A stretch of DNA of 30,188 nt from JACQFZ01 sp036381895. GTDB lineage: Bacteria > Pseudomonadota > Gammaproteobacteria > Acidiferrobacterales > Sulfurifustaceae. The stretch covers positions 1-30,188 of the forward strand of contig DASVBY010000073.1 in the NCBI GenBank assembly GCA_036381895.1, in the 5' to 3' direction. The notes beneath the pieces were generated by a model, which saw nothing but the letters and a program-made list of their open reading frames with translations, searched no databases and was not told where the DNA came from. Of this stretch, positions 7,845 to 16,633 are shown one piece after another; within the stretch, counting starts at the first letter, position 1; the number at the start of each line of letters is the position of its first letter. Position numbers and translations under genes: made by a program.

Positions 7845-10153
7845 GCCCCACCCTCACCATGTACCCGGCGCGGCGACGGTGCGGCGGTTTCCGGCGCCGC
7901 CTCGGCGCGCAGCGCGCCGCCGATCGGCAGCCGGATGGTCACCGCGGCTCCGCCGCCCGGCATGTTCGCCGCCTCGATGCTGCCGCCGTGCTCTTCGACG
8001 ATGCGCTTGACGATCGCGAGACCGAGGCCGGTGCCCTTCGCCTTGGTCGTGACGTACGGCTCGAACAGCCGCTCCAGGAGCTCGGCCGGGAAGCCCGGCC
8101 CGTTGTCGCAAACCCGCAGCTCCACGAGCTCCCGCTCGCCGCCGCTCAGCCGACGCGTGCTTATGCGGATCGCCGGCGCCGGCTGGCCGTGGAGCGCATC
8201 GCGCGCGTTGAGCAGCAGGTTGTGCAGCACCTGCCGCAGGCGCCCGGCATCCGCGACGAGTACGGGCAGGTCCTGTGCGAGCTCGAGCTTGAGCCGGATG
8301 CTGCCGAGCTGCGTTTCGCCGTCGGCCGGGCGCAATGGCAGGGTGTCGACCCCTGCCGGCCCGCGCTCGGCGCGGTACAGCTCGATCACGTCGCGGATCA
8401 AGTGGTTCAGATTGAGCGGCCGCGGCGCCGCCTGCGCCGGCCGCGCGTAGTCGGCGAATGCGTTCACGAGCGCCTTCAGCGCTTCGACCTGCTCGACGAT
8501 GGTATGGGTCGCGCGGTCGAGCGTCGGCCGCTCTTCCTCGGGCAGCAGCCGCATGTACTTGTGGCGGATGCGCTCGGCCGAGAGCTGTATCGGTGTGAGC
8601 GGGTTTTTGATCTCGTGCGCCATGCGCCGCGCCACCTCGCCCCAGGCGGCGGCGCGCTGCGCCTGAATGAGGTTGGTGACATCGTCGAAGACCACGACGC
8701 AGCCGCCGTAGCGCCCCTTCAGGCTCGGCAGCAGCGTGCCCCGGAGCATCAGCGTGCGGCGCCCGGTACCGTCCACCGCGAGCGTGACCTCGGCGTGCCA
8801 TTCGCGCTGCCCGGCGCGCAACGCCCGTCCGATCGCCTCGGTGAGCGGCGCGAGGTGCGGATGCGTCTGCCCGAGCCAGTCGACCGGCCGTCCGCTCGCG
8901 CCCGCGAGGTCGACGCCGAGTATCGCGGCGGCGGCGGCGTTGTGCGTGCGCAGCTGCTGGCGGCTGTCGAACGAGAGCACGCCGGAGGAGAGGTGCGTCA
9001 GGATCGTCTCGAGGTAGGTGCGCTGCAGTTCCGCTTCGCGCTGGCTGCGCTTCGTCTGCGACTGCGCGCGCGCGATCTGGCGCGTCATCTCGTTGAAGGA
9101 TTCGACCAGGATGCCGATCTCGTCCTGGCTCGGCACCGGTATGCGCTTGCGGTAGTCGCCGAGCGCGACCGCGCGGGTACCGGCGGCGAGCTCGCGGATC
9201 GGCGCGACCACGCGGCGCGCCGAGAAGATCGCCGCCCAGACCGCGATGAGCAGCGTGAGGAGCGCCACCAGCGAGAGCGTCAGCGTGAAGCTGAACTTGA
9301 GCGGGCCGCGCAGGTACACGAGCTTCTCGTACTCTGCGTACGCCGTCTGCACGCTCTCGCCGAGCTTGGCGTAGCGCGAGGGCAGCGCCTGCAGCACCTG
9401 CAGTATGCGCACCGGCGCGCCGACGTCGCGCGAGTAGACGGGGACGACCACGCGCATGCGCAGTCCGGCGCGGTCGGAGGCGTCGATGTTCGCGTACGAC
9501 TGCCCCTGGCGAATGCGCGCGAGAATGGTGTCGCCCGGCCGGTCGGGCAGGAGCGAGCCGCTCTCCGGGCCTTCCTGGCTGCTCGCCGCAATGATGCGCC
9601 CGTCCTGGGAGAACAGCGTGAGCTCCGTCACCCCGTGCACCTCGCGCAGGTAGTTGAGCGCCGGCAGCACCGTGCGCTCGGAATGCGCCTCGAGCTCGAT
9701 CGCCATCTCCTGCGCGCTCTTCAGCAGGTCCTGCTTGATGGCGTCGAGCGAGGTGCGTCCGAGCATGAGCGCGTCGTCGAGGGCCTGTTCGATCTTGACG
9801 TCGAACCAGTTGTCGATGCCGCGGTTGAGCGTCTGGATCGAGAAGAAGAACACGACGGCGACCGGGGCCACGGCGAGCGCGACGAACATCGCGAGGAGGC
9901 GCAGGGTGAGCCGCGAGCCCATCACGCGGGCGCGGTACTGGCGCACGAGCTGCAGCAGATTGAACAGGATCAGCGTGAGCAGCGTCGCAATGCCGAGGAT
10001 GTTGACGACGAGCAGCACCGAGTACATGCGCCCGAACATGGCCGAGTTCTGCGCCGCGGCGCTCATCATGAACAGCGACGCGACGAGAAGCGCCGACAGC
10101 ACCGCGAGCGGCACGATGCCGATCAAGTGTTTCCTCAGCGTTGTACTTTCCAC
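7841..10153 (-). CDS. ntrY: NtrY-like sensor histidine kinase
   Basis: 770 residues. N-terminal membrane helices lie near 13-30, 45-68 and 85-106, followed by an extracytoplasmic sensor region (about 110-285), another helix near 290-310 and a HAMP linker (RRVVAPIRELAAGTRAVALGDY). A PAS-like segment follows, then the HisKA box MAHEIKNPLTPIQLSAERI with phospho-accepting His513, and a HATPase domain with the N box NLLLNARDAL, DNGPGFP and GTGLGLAIVKRIVEEHGG. This is the complete NtrY layout, and the partner NtrX-like regulator follows directly. The GTG at 10153 overlaps the end of the DUF4390 gene by 19 bp; no better start is visible. NtrY/NtrX systems have been linked to nitrogen use, redox and envelope responses, so the signal here is open. 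Confidence 0.93.
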   Translation of the reverse strand: MESTTLRKHLIGIVPLAVLSALLVASLFMMSAAAQNSAMFGRMYSVLLVVNILGIATLLTLILFNLLQLVRQYRARVMGSRLTLRLLAMFVALAVAPVAVVFFFSIQTLNRGIDNWFDVKIEQALDDALMLGRTSLDAIKQDLLKSAQEMAIELEAHSERTVLPALNYLREVHGVTELTLFSQDGRIIAASSQEGPESGSLLPDRPGDTILARIRQGQSYANIDASDRAGLRMRVVVPVYSRDVGAPVRILQVLQALPSRYAKLGESVQTAYAEYEKLVYLRGPLKFSFTLTLSLVALLTLLIAVWAAIFSARRVVAPIRELAAGTRAVALGDYRKRIPVPSQDEIGILVESFNEMTRQIARAQSQTKRSQREAELQRTYLETILTHLSSGVLSFDSRQQLRTHNAAAAAILGVDLAGASGRPVDWLGQTHPHLAPLTEAIGRALRAGQREWHAEVTLAVDGTGRRTLMLRGTLLPSLKGRYGGCVVVFDDVTNLIQAQRAAAWGEVARRMAHEIKNPLTPIQLSAERIRHKYMRLLPEEERPTLDRATHTIVEQVEALKALVNAFADYARPAQAAPRPLNLNHLIRDVIELYRAERGPAGVDTLPLRPADGETQLGSIRLKLELAQDLPVLVADAGRLRQVLHNLLLNARDALHGQPAPAIRISTRRLSGGERELVELRVCDNGPGFPAELLERLFEPYVTTKAKGTGLGLAIVKRIVEEHGGSIEAANMPGGGAAVTIRLPIGGALRAEAAPETAAPSPRRVHGEGGA

Positions 10154-10722
10154 GACGTCCAGCCGCTGTTCAGGTCCCAGGCGCGCGAAGTGTAGGCCAC
10201 CGGCCGCAGCAGCGGCGGCAGCGCTTCGATGTCGAGCACGACGCGCACAGTGGCGTGGTGCTCGGCGACGTCATCGATCGGCGCCGCGAGCGGCAGCGCC
10301 ACGTCGTCGAGTGCGCCGAGCTCGGCGAGCGCTTCGGGGAGCGAGGTGGCGCTCTCACGCCCGAGCGGCTCGGTGCCGGCGCCGCTGATCAGGTACTGGC
10401 CCGAAAGCGCGTGATAGCGTAGCTCGCGCCGCAGCCGCCAGCTTGCTATGTGCTCGTCCCAGATCAGTGCGCGCTCGCGGTACAGCCGCACGTCGATCGC
10501 GAGCTCGATCGGAATGCCTTTGGCGACTGCTTCTTCGACCTTCGGTGTGAGCGCGAGCTCGAGGTTGCCGTTCAGGTACAGGGTCTGGCCGGCAGCACGC
10601 AGCTGTACCGAGCTTACTTTGAAGCCGGCGGCGAACGCAGCGGTGGCGAACAGGACGGTGAGCGCGGCCGCGACGCACCGCAACAAGACCGGACGCCGCT
10701 CAAAGCTTGCGCAAACAGGCAT
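10135..10722 (-). CDS. DUF4390 family exported protein
   Basis: 195 residues from ATG 10722, overlapping the rsmB end by 23 bp. The leader M-P-V-C-A-S-F-E-R-R-P-V-L-L-R-C-V-A-A-A followed by LTVLFATAAFAAGF is a signal peptide with an A-F-A-A cleavage region. The mature part is beta-rich (VQLRAAGQTLYLNGNLEL, IPIELAIDVRLYRERALIWDE, RRELRYHALSGQYLI) and ends SGWTSWKVQR. This matches the DUF4390 family, which by my recollection is commonly encoded between rsmB and ntrY in Betaproteobacteria and relatives. Its position, overlapping both neighbours, suggests an envelope role tied to the NtrY sensor. No biochemical function is known to me. Confidence 0.85.
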   Translation of the reverse strand: MPVCASFERRPVLLRCVAAALTVLFATAAFAAGFKVSSVQLRAAGQTLYLNGNLELALTPKVEEAVAKGIPIELAIDVRLYRERALIWDEHIASWRLRRELRYHALSGQYLISGAGTEPLGRESATSLPEALAELGALDDVALPLAAPIDDVAEHHATVRVVLDIEALPPLLRPVAYTSRAWDLNSGWTSWKVQR

Positions 10723-12016
10723 AGAAAAAGCCGTCCATTTCGTCCTCCCCCGGGAGGATCTGCCGCCCGGTTGCCGGGGCCCCCGGCGCGACCGGCTCGA
10801 CCGCTGCGTCCGGGCGTCGCGCAAGAAAGCGCTCGACCTGAAGCCGGTTTTCCTCGCTCAGCAGCGAGCAAGTGACGTACAAGAGCTTACCCCCCGGCGC
10901 CAGACAGGGCCACACGCCGTCCAGCAGCCGCGCCTGGGTTTCGGCGAGCTTTGCGAGGTCTTCGGGATGGCGCCGCACCTTGATGTCCGGGTGGCGCCGG
11001 ATGACTCCGGTTGCGGAGCACGGGGCGTCGAGCAGGATGCGGTCGAACGGCACGCCGTCCCACCAGTCGTCCACGTTTGCGGCATCGGCCAGAACGAGCC
11101 GTGCCTCGAGGCGCAGCCGTGCCAGCGTGTCCCGCACGCGCTCGAGTCGGGCCGGATCGATATCGATCGCGGTAAGGCCGGCCAGCCCCGGTGTGCGTTC
11201 GAGAATGTGCGCCGCCTTGCCGCCGGGAGCGGCACACGCATCGAGCACGCGCTCGCCCGGCTGCGCAGCGAGCCAGATGGCCGCGAGCTGCGCCGCCGCG
11301 TCCTGCACCGAGGCGAGCCCCTCGTCGAAACCGGGCAGCCGCTCGACCGGCACCGGCGTGTCGAGCACGAGAGCGCTTTCGACCCGCGCGTGCGGACGCG
11401 CGGACATGCCGGCGGCGGCCAGCCGCTCGCGGTACTCGGCGCGCCCGATCCGGGCGAGATTCACGCGCAGCGTCATCGGCGGGCGGGCGTTGTTCGCCGC
11501 GAGTATCTGCTCCCATGCATCCGGGTAGTCGCTCCGCATCCGGTCAATGAGCCACGCCGGGTGACCGTAGCGTGCTTCGGGCGAAGCGGCGAGCGCGTCC
11601 TCGATACGCTGCGGCTCGCGCAGCGCCCCACGCAGACAGGCGTTGATCACGCCCTTGGCCCAACGCTTGCCGAGCTGAGCAGCTGCTTCCACGGTCGCAT
11701 CGACGGCGGCATGCGCGGGCACGCGCATGTGCCGAAGCTGGTAAAGCCCCAGCAGCAGCAGCGCGTGGACGTCGGCGTCCTTCGCCTTGAGCGGCCGCGC
11801 GAGAAACAGTGCCGCGATGGCGGCGAGCTGCGGATGCCAGCGCAGCGTCCCGTAGCAGAGCTCCTGGATCAGGGAACGTTCGGCGGCGGCTTCCGGCCGG
11901 GCGCGCCACAACTCCTCGAGCGCGGCATCGAGGTAGCGCCCGGCGGCCACGCGCGCGACGACCTGCGCGGCCAGGGCACGTGCGAGCGCCGCGCTGTTAT
12001 CCGCCGGAGTACGCAT
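10700..12016 (-). CDS. rsmB: 16S rRNA (cytosine-967-C5)-methyltransferase
   Basis: 438 residues. The N-terminal NusB-like RNA-binding domain (about 1-140) starts ALARALAAQVVARVAAGRYLD and includes QELCYGTLRW. The C-terminal Rossmann methyltransferase has the SAM loop GERVLDACAAPGGK and the two cysteines of m5C RNA methyltransferases: Cys333 in DAPCSATG and Cys383 in VTCSLLSEEN, spaced 50 residues apart as in the E. coli enzyme. The ATG at 12016 is four bases beyond the fmt stop, so the genes are probably coupled. A longer in-frame extension upstream runs through fmt and was rejected. RsmB next to fmt and def is a widespread bacterial arrangement. Confidence 0.96.
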   Translation of the reverse strand: MRTPADNSAALARALAAQVVARVAAGRYLDAALEELWRARPEAAAERSLIQELCYGTLRWHPQLAAIAALFLARPLKAKDADVHALLLLGLYQLRHMRVPAHAAVDATVEAAAQLGKRWAKGVINACLRGALREPQRIEDALAASPEARYGHPAWLIDRMRSDYPDAWEQILAANNARPPMTLRVNLARIGRAEYRERLAAAGMSARPHARVESALVLDTPVPVERLPGFDEGLASVQDAAAQLAAIWLAAQPGERVLDACAAPGGKAAHILERTPGLAGLTAIDIDPARLERVRDTLARLRLEARLVLADAANVDDWWDGVPFDRILLDAPCSATGVIRRHPDIKVRRHPEDLAKLAETQARLLDGVWPCLAPGGKLLYVTCSLLSEENRLQVERFLARRPDAAVEPVAPGAPATGRQILPGEDEMDGFFYACLRKL

Positions 12017-12020
12017 AGGA

Positions 12021-12950
12021 TCAGGCCAGGCGGTCACCCGGCCGCAGCCTGGCGCCCCGCAGGAACTCGGCGGCGGGCAGCGCGCGGCCGCCGGGCGCCT
12101 GGAGCACGGTGACGGTGAGCACGCCATCGCCGGTCTGCACGTGCAGCCCGCGGGCATCGGCCGCGAGCACGGTACCGGGGGCGGCGGCCTGTACCGACGA
12201 CGGCATGAGCGGCCCGACGTTCCAAAGGCGCAGCACCCGCTCGTTCCAGCGCGCCGTGGCCACCGGCCATGGATTCAGCGCACGGACCTTGCGGTGCAGT
12301 ACGGCAGCGGGCTGCGTCCAGTCGAGCGGCGCCTCGGCCTTGTCGAGCTTCGGCGCGTAGCAGGCGTGAACCGGATCTTGCGCGCGCGGCTCGAGCGCGC
12401 CTTGCGCGAGGCGCTCGAGCGCTTCGAGCATCGCCTCGGCACCGAGCGCGGCAAGACGCGGCTCGAGCGAGGCGGTCGTGTCGTCGTCGCGAAGCCGAAT
12501 GCGGCGCTGCAGCAGGATCGGGCCCGTATCGAGGCCGCGGTCCATCTGCATGATGGTGACGCCGGTTTCCGTATCGCCTGCTTCGATCGCGCGCGCAATC
12601 GGCGCCGCACCGCGCCAGCGCGGCAGGAGCGAGGCGTGCACGTTCAGGCAGCCGTAGCGCGGGCGCTCGAGCACCGGAGGCGGCAGCAAGAGGCCGTAGG
12701 CCACCACGACCATGGCGTCGGGGGCGAGCTCGCCGAGCACCTGCTCCTCGCCCGTCAGGCGCGGCGGCTGGCGGACAGGAAGTCGATGTTCGAGCGCGTA
12801 TTCCTTGACGGCACTCGGCGTGAGGCGCCGCCCGCGACCTGCCGGGCGGTCGGGCTGCGTATAGACTGCCACGATCGAATGACCGGCGCGGTGCAACGCC
12901 GCGAGCGTCGGTACAGCGAAGGCAGGGGTGCCGGCGAAAACGAGCTTCAT
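12021..12950 (-). CDS. fmt: Methionyl-tRNA formyltransferase
   Basis: 309 residues, close to the usual family length. It formylates initiator Met-tRNA using 10-formyltetrahydrofolate. The N-terminal Rossmann domain opens MKLVFAGTPAFAVPTL and carries the catalytic triad: N103 and H105 in LNVHASLLPRWRGAAPI and D141 in MDRGLDTGPIL. The C-terminal OB-like domain includes LNPWPVA. The ATG at 12950 is well placed. It lies 75 bases downstream of def, which encodes the enzyme that later removes the formyl group, and four bases before rsmB. Confidence 0.97.
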   Translation of the reverse strand: MKLVFAGTPAFAVPTLAALHRAGHSIVAVYTQPDRPAGRGRRLTPSAVKEYALEHRLPVRQPPRLTGEEQVLGELAPDAMVVVAYGLLLPPPVLERPRYGCLNVHASLLPRWRGAAPIARAIEAGDTETGVTIMQMDRGLDTGPILLQRRIRLRDDDTTASLEPRLAALGAEAMLEALERLAQGALEPRAQDPVHACYAPKLDKAEAPLDWTQPAAVLHRKVRALNPWPVATARWNERVLRLWNVGPLMPSSVQAAAPGTVLAADARGLHVQTGDGVLTVTVLQAPGGRALPAAEFLRGARLRPGDRLA

Positions 12951-13025
12951 CCCGGGAACTCAGGGGCAGGACACAAGGCTTCAATCCGCTCTATCCGTTG
13001 CGCCCTTTCCGCCCGCGTCCCGCGG

Positions 13026-13526
13026 CTACATCGCCAGGCGCTGGTGCTTCTCGAGTTTCTTGCGGATGCGCTGCTGTTTGAGACGCGACAGACGATCCAC
13101 GAACACCTTGCCGTCGAGGTGATCGATCTCGTGCTGGATGCAGGTGGCGAGAAGCCCGGTGGCTTCGATTTCGAAAGGGCGGCCTTCGCCGTCGAGCGCG
13201 CGCACCTTGACCTGGCTCGCGCGCGCGACCGGCTCGAAGATTCCGGGAACCGACAGGCAGCCTTCCTCCATGATCTGCTGCCCTTCCGCCGCGACGATCT
13301 CCGGGTTGATGAACACCTGCAGTTGATTACGCTCCTCCGACAGATCGATCACGACGACCCGCTGCGTAACTCCGATCTGGGTCGCCGCCAGGCCGATACC
13401 GGGCGCGTTGTACATGGTCTCCGCCATGTCGGCGATCAACGCGCGCGTCTCGTCGGTCACGGCGGCAACGGGCTCCGCCTTGCGCCGCAAACGCGGGTCC
13501 GGGTAATGCAGGATCTGCCTCAGCAT
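13026..13526 (-). CDS. def: Peptide deformylase
   Basis: 166 residues. It removes the formyl group from the N-terminal Met of new proteins. All three motifs are intact: GIGLAATQ (43-50), EGCLS (88-92, metal ligand Cys90) and HEIDH (132-136, metal ligands H132 and H136 with catalytic E133). The length and the LRQILHYPDPRLR start are typical of the main housekeeping form. It is the first gene of the minus-strand def-fmt-rsmB-DUF4390-ntrY-ntrX run and is divergent from the LysM gene. Confidence 0.97.
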   Translation of the reverse strand: MLRQILHYPDPRLRRKAEPVAAVTDETRALIADMAETMYNAPGIGLAATQIGVTQRVVVIDLSEERNQLQVFINPEIVAAEGQQIMEEGCLSVPGIFEPVARASQVKVRALDGEGRPFEIEATGLLATCIQHEIDHLDGKVFVDRLSRLKQQRIRKKLEKHQRLAM

Positions 13527-13555
13527 GGCGACGGCGTAGGTTCTAAACAGGTTGA

Positions 13556-13585
13556 ATAATGCGGGTCGAGGCCCCTGAAATACAA
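13556..13585 (-). promoter_or_regulatory. Candidate promoter for the def operon
   Basis: On the minus strand TTGTAT (13585..13580) and CATTAT (13561..13556) are separated by 18 bases. RNA would start about 20 to 25 bases before the def ATG. Both hexamers are partial matches to the sigma-70 consensus. The element sits in the 147-base gap between def and the divergent LysM gene. Confidence 0.4.
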
Positions 13586-13608
13586 CCGCTTTTGACCGCC
13601 ATCCGCGT

Positions 13609-13637
13609 TTGGCGTTCGTGGCGTCGTGAACTACACT
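13609..13637 (+). promoter_or_regulatory. Candidate sigma-70 promoter for the LysM gene
   Basis: TTGGCG (13609-13614) and TACACT (13632-13637) are separated by exactly 17 bases. RNA would start near 13644, just ahead of an AAGGGAG ribosome site at 13657-13663 and the GTG at 13674. The spacing supports this GTG rather than the one at 13626, which would lie upstream of the RNA start. Confidence 0.45.
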
Positions 13638-13673
13638 GAGGCGAGATTATATCAACAAGGGAGCTATCGGTCC

Positions 13674-14765
13674 GTGCCCTGCGTCCGGCCCCCGCGTTTC
13701 CTCGGCGTACTTATTATTACACTGGTCGGGCTTCATACCGGCCTCGCAGTGGCCGACGATGTTCAGCTGCGGCCGGACCGCCCCGAGCGCTATACGGTAG
13801 TGCGCGGCGACACGCTCTGGGATATTGCTGCCCGTTTCCTGCAAAGTCCCTGGCACTGGCCGCGGGTGTGGAAGATCAACGAGGCCATCAAGAATCCGCA
13901 TCTGATCTACCCCGGGGACGTCATCGTGCTGCGGTACGTGGATGGCGCACCGGCGCTCACGCTCCTGCGCAGCGAGAAGCTGAGTCCGGGCGACGCGACC
14001 GATGCGGTCGCTGCGCCTTCGACGGGCCGAACGGCGAAGCTCCTCCCGCGCGTTCACAGCGAGCCTCTCGAGCAGGCTATACCGACGATTCCGCCCGACG
14101 CCATTGCCCCGTTCCTCACCGAACCGCGGGTGGTCGAGGAGGACGAGCTCGAGGAGGCGGGCTACGTGACGGTCGGGCTCGACAACCGCATCGCGCTCGG
14201 CACCCGCAGCGAGTTCTACGCGCGCGGCATCGACGATACCGGAGCGGAATACTTCCAGATCTTTCGCCCGGGCCAGGCGCTCAAGCATCCGGAGACCGGC
14301 GAGTTGCTCGCGTACGAGGCGCTGTACCTGGGCGACGCGCAGCTGCTCGCGAAAGGCGATCCGGCCAAGCTCGTCGTGACATCGTCGAAGCAGGAGATCC
14401 TGCCGGCTGACCGGCTGCTGGCCGCGCCGCGGAACGCGGTGCTGCCTTATTACTTCCCGCATGCCCCGGGCAAGACCGTGAGGGGATACATCATCGCGGC
14501 GCTCAATGCGGTGGCCGAGATCGGCACGCATACCGTGGTGACCATCAGCCTCGGCGCGCGCGACGGGATCGAGGAAGGACACGTGCTGCGCGTAATGTAC
14601 CGACAAGGCCAACACCGCGACCCGGTGACGGGCGGCCGTTACGAGCTTCCGGAAGAAGAAGCCGGCCTGCTGCTGGTGTTTCGAACCTTCGACAAAGTCG
14701 CGTACGGCATCATTCTGAATGCCACCCGCCCGATCAACCTGCTCGATTCGGTTGTCACCCCGTAG
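13674..14765 (+). CDS. Secreted LysM-domain peptidoglycan-binding protein
   Basis: 363 residues from GTG 13674, chosen for its AAGGGAG site ten bases upstream. A signal peptide covers about residues 1-27 (FLGVLIITLVGLHTGLAVA then DD). One LysM domain follows at about 39-86 (RYTVVRGDTLWDIAARF to NPHLIYPGDVIVL), which binds peptidoglycan glycan strands. The long C-terminal part (about 140-363), with ALGTRSEFYARGI, YQIFRPGQ-like and GARDGIEEGHVLRV segments, has no enzyme motif I recognise. Proteins of this layout, beginning right upstream of dprA and divergent from def, are, as I recall, a conserved feature of Betaproteobacteria and some Gammaproteobacteria. It is probably a cell-wall-associated structural or regulatory protein. 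Confidence 0.9.
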   Translation: MPCVRPPRFLGVLIITLVGLHTGLAVADDVQLRPDRPERYTVVRGDTLWDIAARFLQSPWHWPRVWKINEAIKNPHLIYPGDVIVLRYVDGAPALTLLRSEKLSPGDATDAVAAPSTGRTAKLLPRVHSEPLEQAIPTIPPDAIAPFLTEPRVVEEDELEEAGYVTVGLDNRIALGTRSEFYARGIDDTGAEYFQIFRPGQALKHPETGELLAYEALYLGDAQLLAKGDPAKLVVTSSKQEILPADRLLAAPRNAVLPYYFPHAPGKTVRGYIIAALNAVAEIGTHTVVTISLGARDGIEEGHVLRVMYRQGQHRDPVTGGRYELPEEEAGLLLVFRTFDKVAYGIILNATRPINLLDSVVTP

Positions 14766-14768
14766 GGC

Positions 14769-14785
14769 GTCGCGCCTCGCGCGAC
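14769..14785 (+). terminator. Hairpin after the LysM gene
   Basis: GTCGCGC (14769-14775) pairs perfectly with GCGCGAC (14779-14785) around a three-base loop, starting four bases after the LysM stop. No T tract follows. It may weaken read-through into dprA, which starts 52 bases later, or simply protect the mRNA end. Confidence 0.3.
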
Positions 14786-14836
14786 CGGCCCGGTAGTGCC
14801 CTTCAGCCGGCGCGCGCGTTCCTCGATCATGCGCGC

Positions 14837-15985
14837 ATGCCGCCGGCCGCGCATCTTTCGCTCTGGTTGACGCTTGCCCGTCTCCCGGGTCTTCCCGGGC
14901 GCATGGCGCACGGGTTACTCGAGCACTTCGGCGGCATCGCGGCCCTGTTCGACGCGCCGCAGGATGAAATCGAGACGGCGATTGCGGCGATAGCCGCCGA
15001 AGCGGGCCGGAGCGTCGATGCCCGGAAAGCGGCGCACGCCCTCGGGGCCGGCCGGCAAACGGCCGAGTGCGCGCGGGATCTCGCCTGGCTCGCGGACCCC
15101 ACACACCACCTCGTCACGTGGCTCGACCCCGACTACCCGCCGCTCCTGCGCGAAATCCCGGATCCGCCGCTCGTGCTCTACGTTTATGGCCGCCGCGATC
15201 TCCTCGCCCAACCACAGCTCGCGATCGTCGGAAGCCGTAATCCGACCCCTCTGGGGCGCCAGAACGCCGCCGCGTTCGCGCGCGCGCTTTCCGATGCGGG
15301 CCTCGTTATTACGAGCGGTCTTGCCCTCGGCATCGACGCCGCTGCGCACCGCGCCGCGCTCGAGGCGGGCGGCACGACGGTTGCGGTCGCGGGCACCGGG
15401 CTCGATCGCGTGTATCCGCCGGTCAATCGCGAGCTCGCGGACGCTATCGCCGAGCGCGGCGCGCTCGTTTCGGAGTTTCCCCTCGGGACGCCGGCGCGCC
15501 CCGCGCACTTCCCGATTCGTAACCGCCTCATCAGCGGCTTGAGCCTCGGCGTGCTGGTCGTAGAGGCGGCCGAGCAGAGCGGTTCGCTCATTACGGCGCG
15601 GCTTGCGGCGGAGCAGGGCCGCGAGGTTTTCGCGCTGCCCGGCTCCATTCACTCGCCGCTCGCGCGCGGCTGTCACCTGCTGATACGCCAGGGCGCGAAG
15701 CTCGTGGAAACGGCCGCGCACGTGCTGGAAGAACTCGGACCGCTCGCGGCGGTCTCAGCCGATGCGCGGTTTCAGACGCCGGCGCCGGATGAGACGCTGG
15801 CGCCGGACGAGCGTGCAGTGCTCGACAATCTCGGCTACGAACCGACGTCGGTCGATGCGCTGATCGAGCGCAGCGGATTGACGCCCGATACCGTTTCCTC
15901 CATTCTGTTGCAACTCGAGCTGCGGGGACTGGTGTTGGTCGGACCGGGCGGTTACCAGCGGGCACCCCGAGACGGAGGAAGATGA
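14837..15985 (+). CDS. dprA: DNA-processing protein DprA (Smf)
   Basis: 382 residues. It binds incoming single-stranded DNA and loads RecA during natural transformation; it is also found in many species not known to be competent. A helical N-terminal domain (about 1-75) is followed by the Rossmann-like core with IVGSRNPTPLGRQNA, TSGLALGIDAAAHRAAL, TGLDRVYP, FPIRNRLISGLSLGVLVVEA and SGSLITARLAAEQGREVFALPG. A winged-helix domain closes the protein (about 310-375: DERAVLDNLGYEPTSVDALI, LLQLELRGLV). All three parts are present, so it looks functional. Its stop shares ATGA with smg. Confidence 0.96.
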   Translation: MPPAAHLSLWLTLARLPGLPGRMAHGLLEHFGGIAALFDAPQDEIETAIAAIAAEAGRSVDARKAAHALGAGRQTAECARDLAWLADPTHHLVTWLDPDYPPLLREIPDPPLVLYVYGRRDLLAQPQLAIVGSRNPTPLGRQNAAAFARALSDAGLVITSGLALGIDAAAHRAALEAGGTTVAVAGTGLDRVYPPVNRELADAIAERGALVSEFPLGTPARPAHFPIRNRLISGLSLGVLVVEAAEQSGSLITARLAAEQGREVFALPGSIHSPLARGCHLLIRQGAKLVETAAHVLEELGPLAAVSADARFQTPAPDETLAPDERAVLDNLGYEPTSVDALIERSGLTPDTVSSILLQLELRGLVLVGPGGYQRAPRDGGR

Positions 15986-16470
15986 AAGAGACAGTGTTCG
16001 ACGTGCTGGTGTATCTGTTCGAGAACTACATGGACGAGAGCCCGGGGTTCCATGCCGATGAGAAGCAGCTCGCGCTCGAGTTGACCGAAGCCGGGTTCCA
16101 GCGCGGCGACATCCGTAAGGCGTTCCGCTGGCTCGATGGTCTCGCGGCGCTGCAGCACGATACCGCCGGCGAGCCGCTGCATCGCGATCCCGCGGCGCTG
16201 CGTCACTACGAGGCGAGCGAGGCGCGAAAGCTCGATGCCGCCTGCCGCGGCTTCCTTCTCTTGATGGAGCAGCACGGCGTGCTCGATGCGCGTACGCGCG
16301 AGCTCGTGATCGAGCGCGCCATGGCGCTCGATCTGGACGAGATCACCCTCGAACAGCTCAAGTGGATCGTGCTGATGGTGCTGAACCGCCGGCCCGGACA
16401 CGAGTACGCCCACGCGCTGGTCGAGGACATGGTGTACGACGACCTGCAGGGGCAGGGTCTGCTCCACTGA
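15982..16470 (+). CDS. smg: Smg family protein (DUF494)
   Basis: 162 residues, opening MKETVFDVLVYLFENYMDE and ending VEDMVYDDLQGQGLLH, with EQLKWIVLMVLNRRPG near residue 127. These are the defining blocks of the Smg/DUF494 family. The gene overlaps dprA as ATGA and has GGAGGAAG directly ahead as a strong ribosome site. Smg lies next to dprA and topA in many proteobacteria. No biochemical role is established; the small acidic, helical form suggests a cytosolic adaptor, which is only inference. Confidence 0.93.
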   Translation: MKETVFDVLVYLFENYMDESPGFHADEKQLALELTEAGFQRGDIRKAFRWLDGLAALQHDTAGEPLHRDPAALRHYEASEARKLDAACRGFLLLMEQHGVLDARTRELVIERAMALDLDEITLEQLKWIVLMVLNRRPGHEYAHALVEDMVYDDLQGQGLLH

Positions 16471-16633
16471 ACTCAACCCGGCCCCGCCGGGCTTGACAAG
16501 CTCGGGCCCCGGTCGTCAACAATGCGGGCGCGCGGATCCCGTCCGCGGCGAGCCCGACTCCGTTTCTGTCCCTGCCGCCGTGCCTTGACTAAGCTTGAAA
16601 GCCGGAATCCGCAATCACCTTGAGCGTTGGTAG

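Noticed and set aside
7727..10195. An 822-codon open frame antisense to ntrY
   Set aside because: Low-complexity Arg/Glu/His-rich translation, fully covered by the well-supported ntrY.
10723..10824. An upstream extension of the DUF4390 gene
   Set aside because: It would place a long basic segment before a clear signal peptide. The ATG at 10722 fits an exported protein.
16471..16633. A possible terminator (CCCGG...CCGGG) and a TTGACA in the smg-topA gap
   Set aside because: The stem is only five pairs with no T tract, and no -10 lies at a proper distance from the TTGACA, so no site is called.
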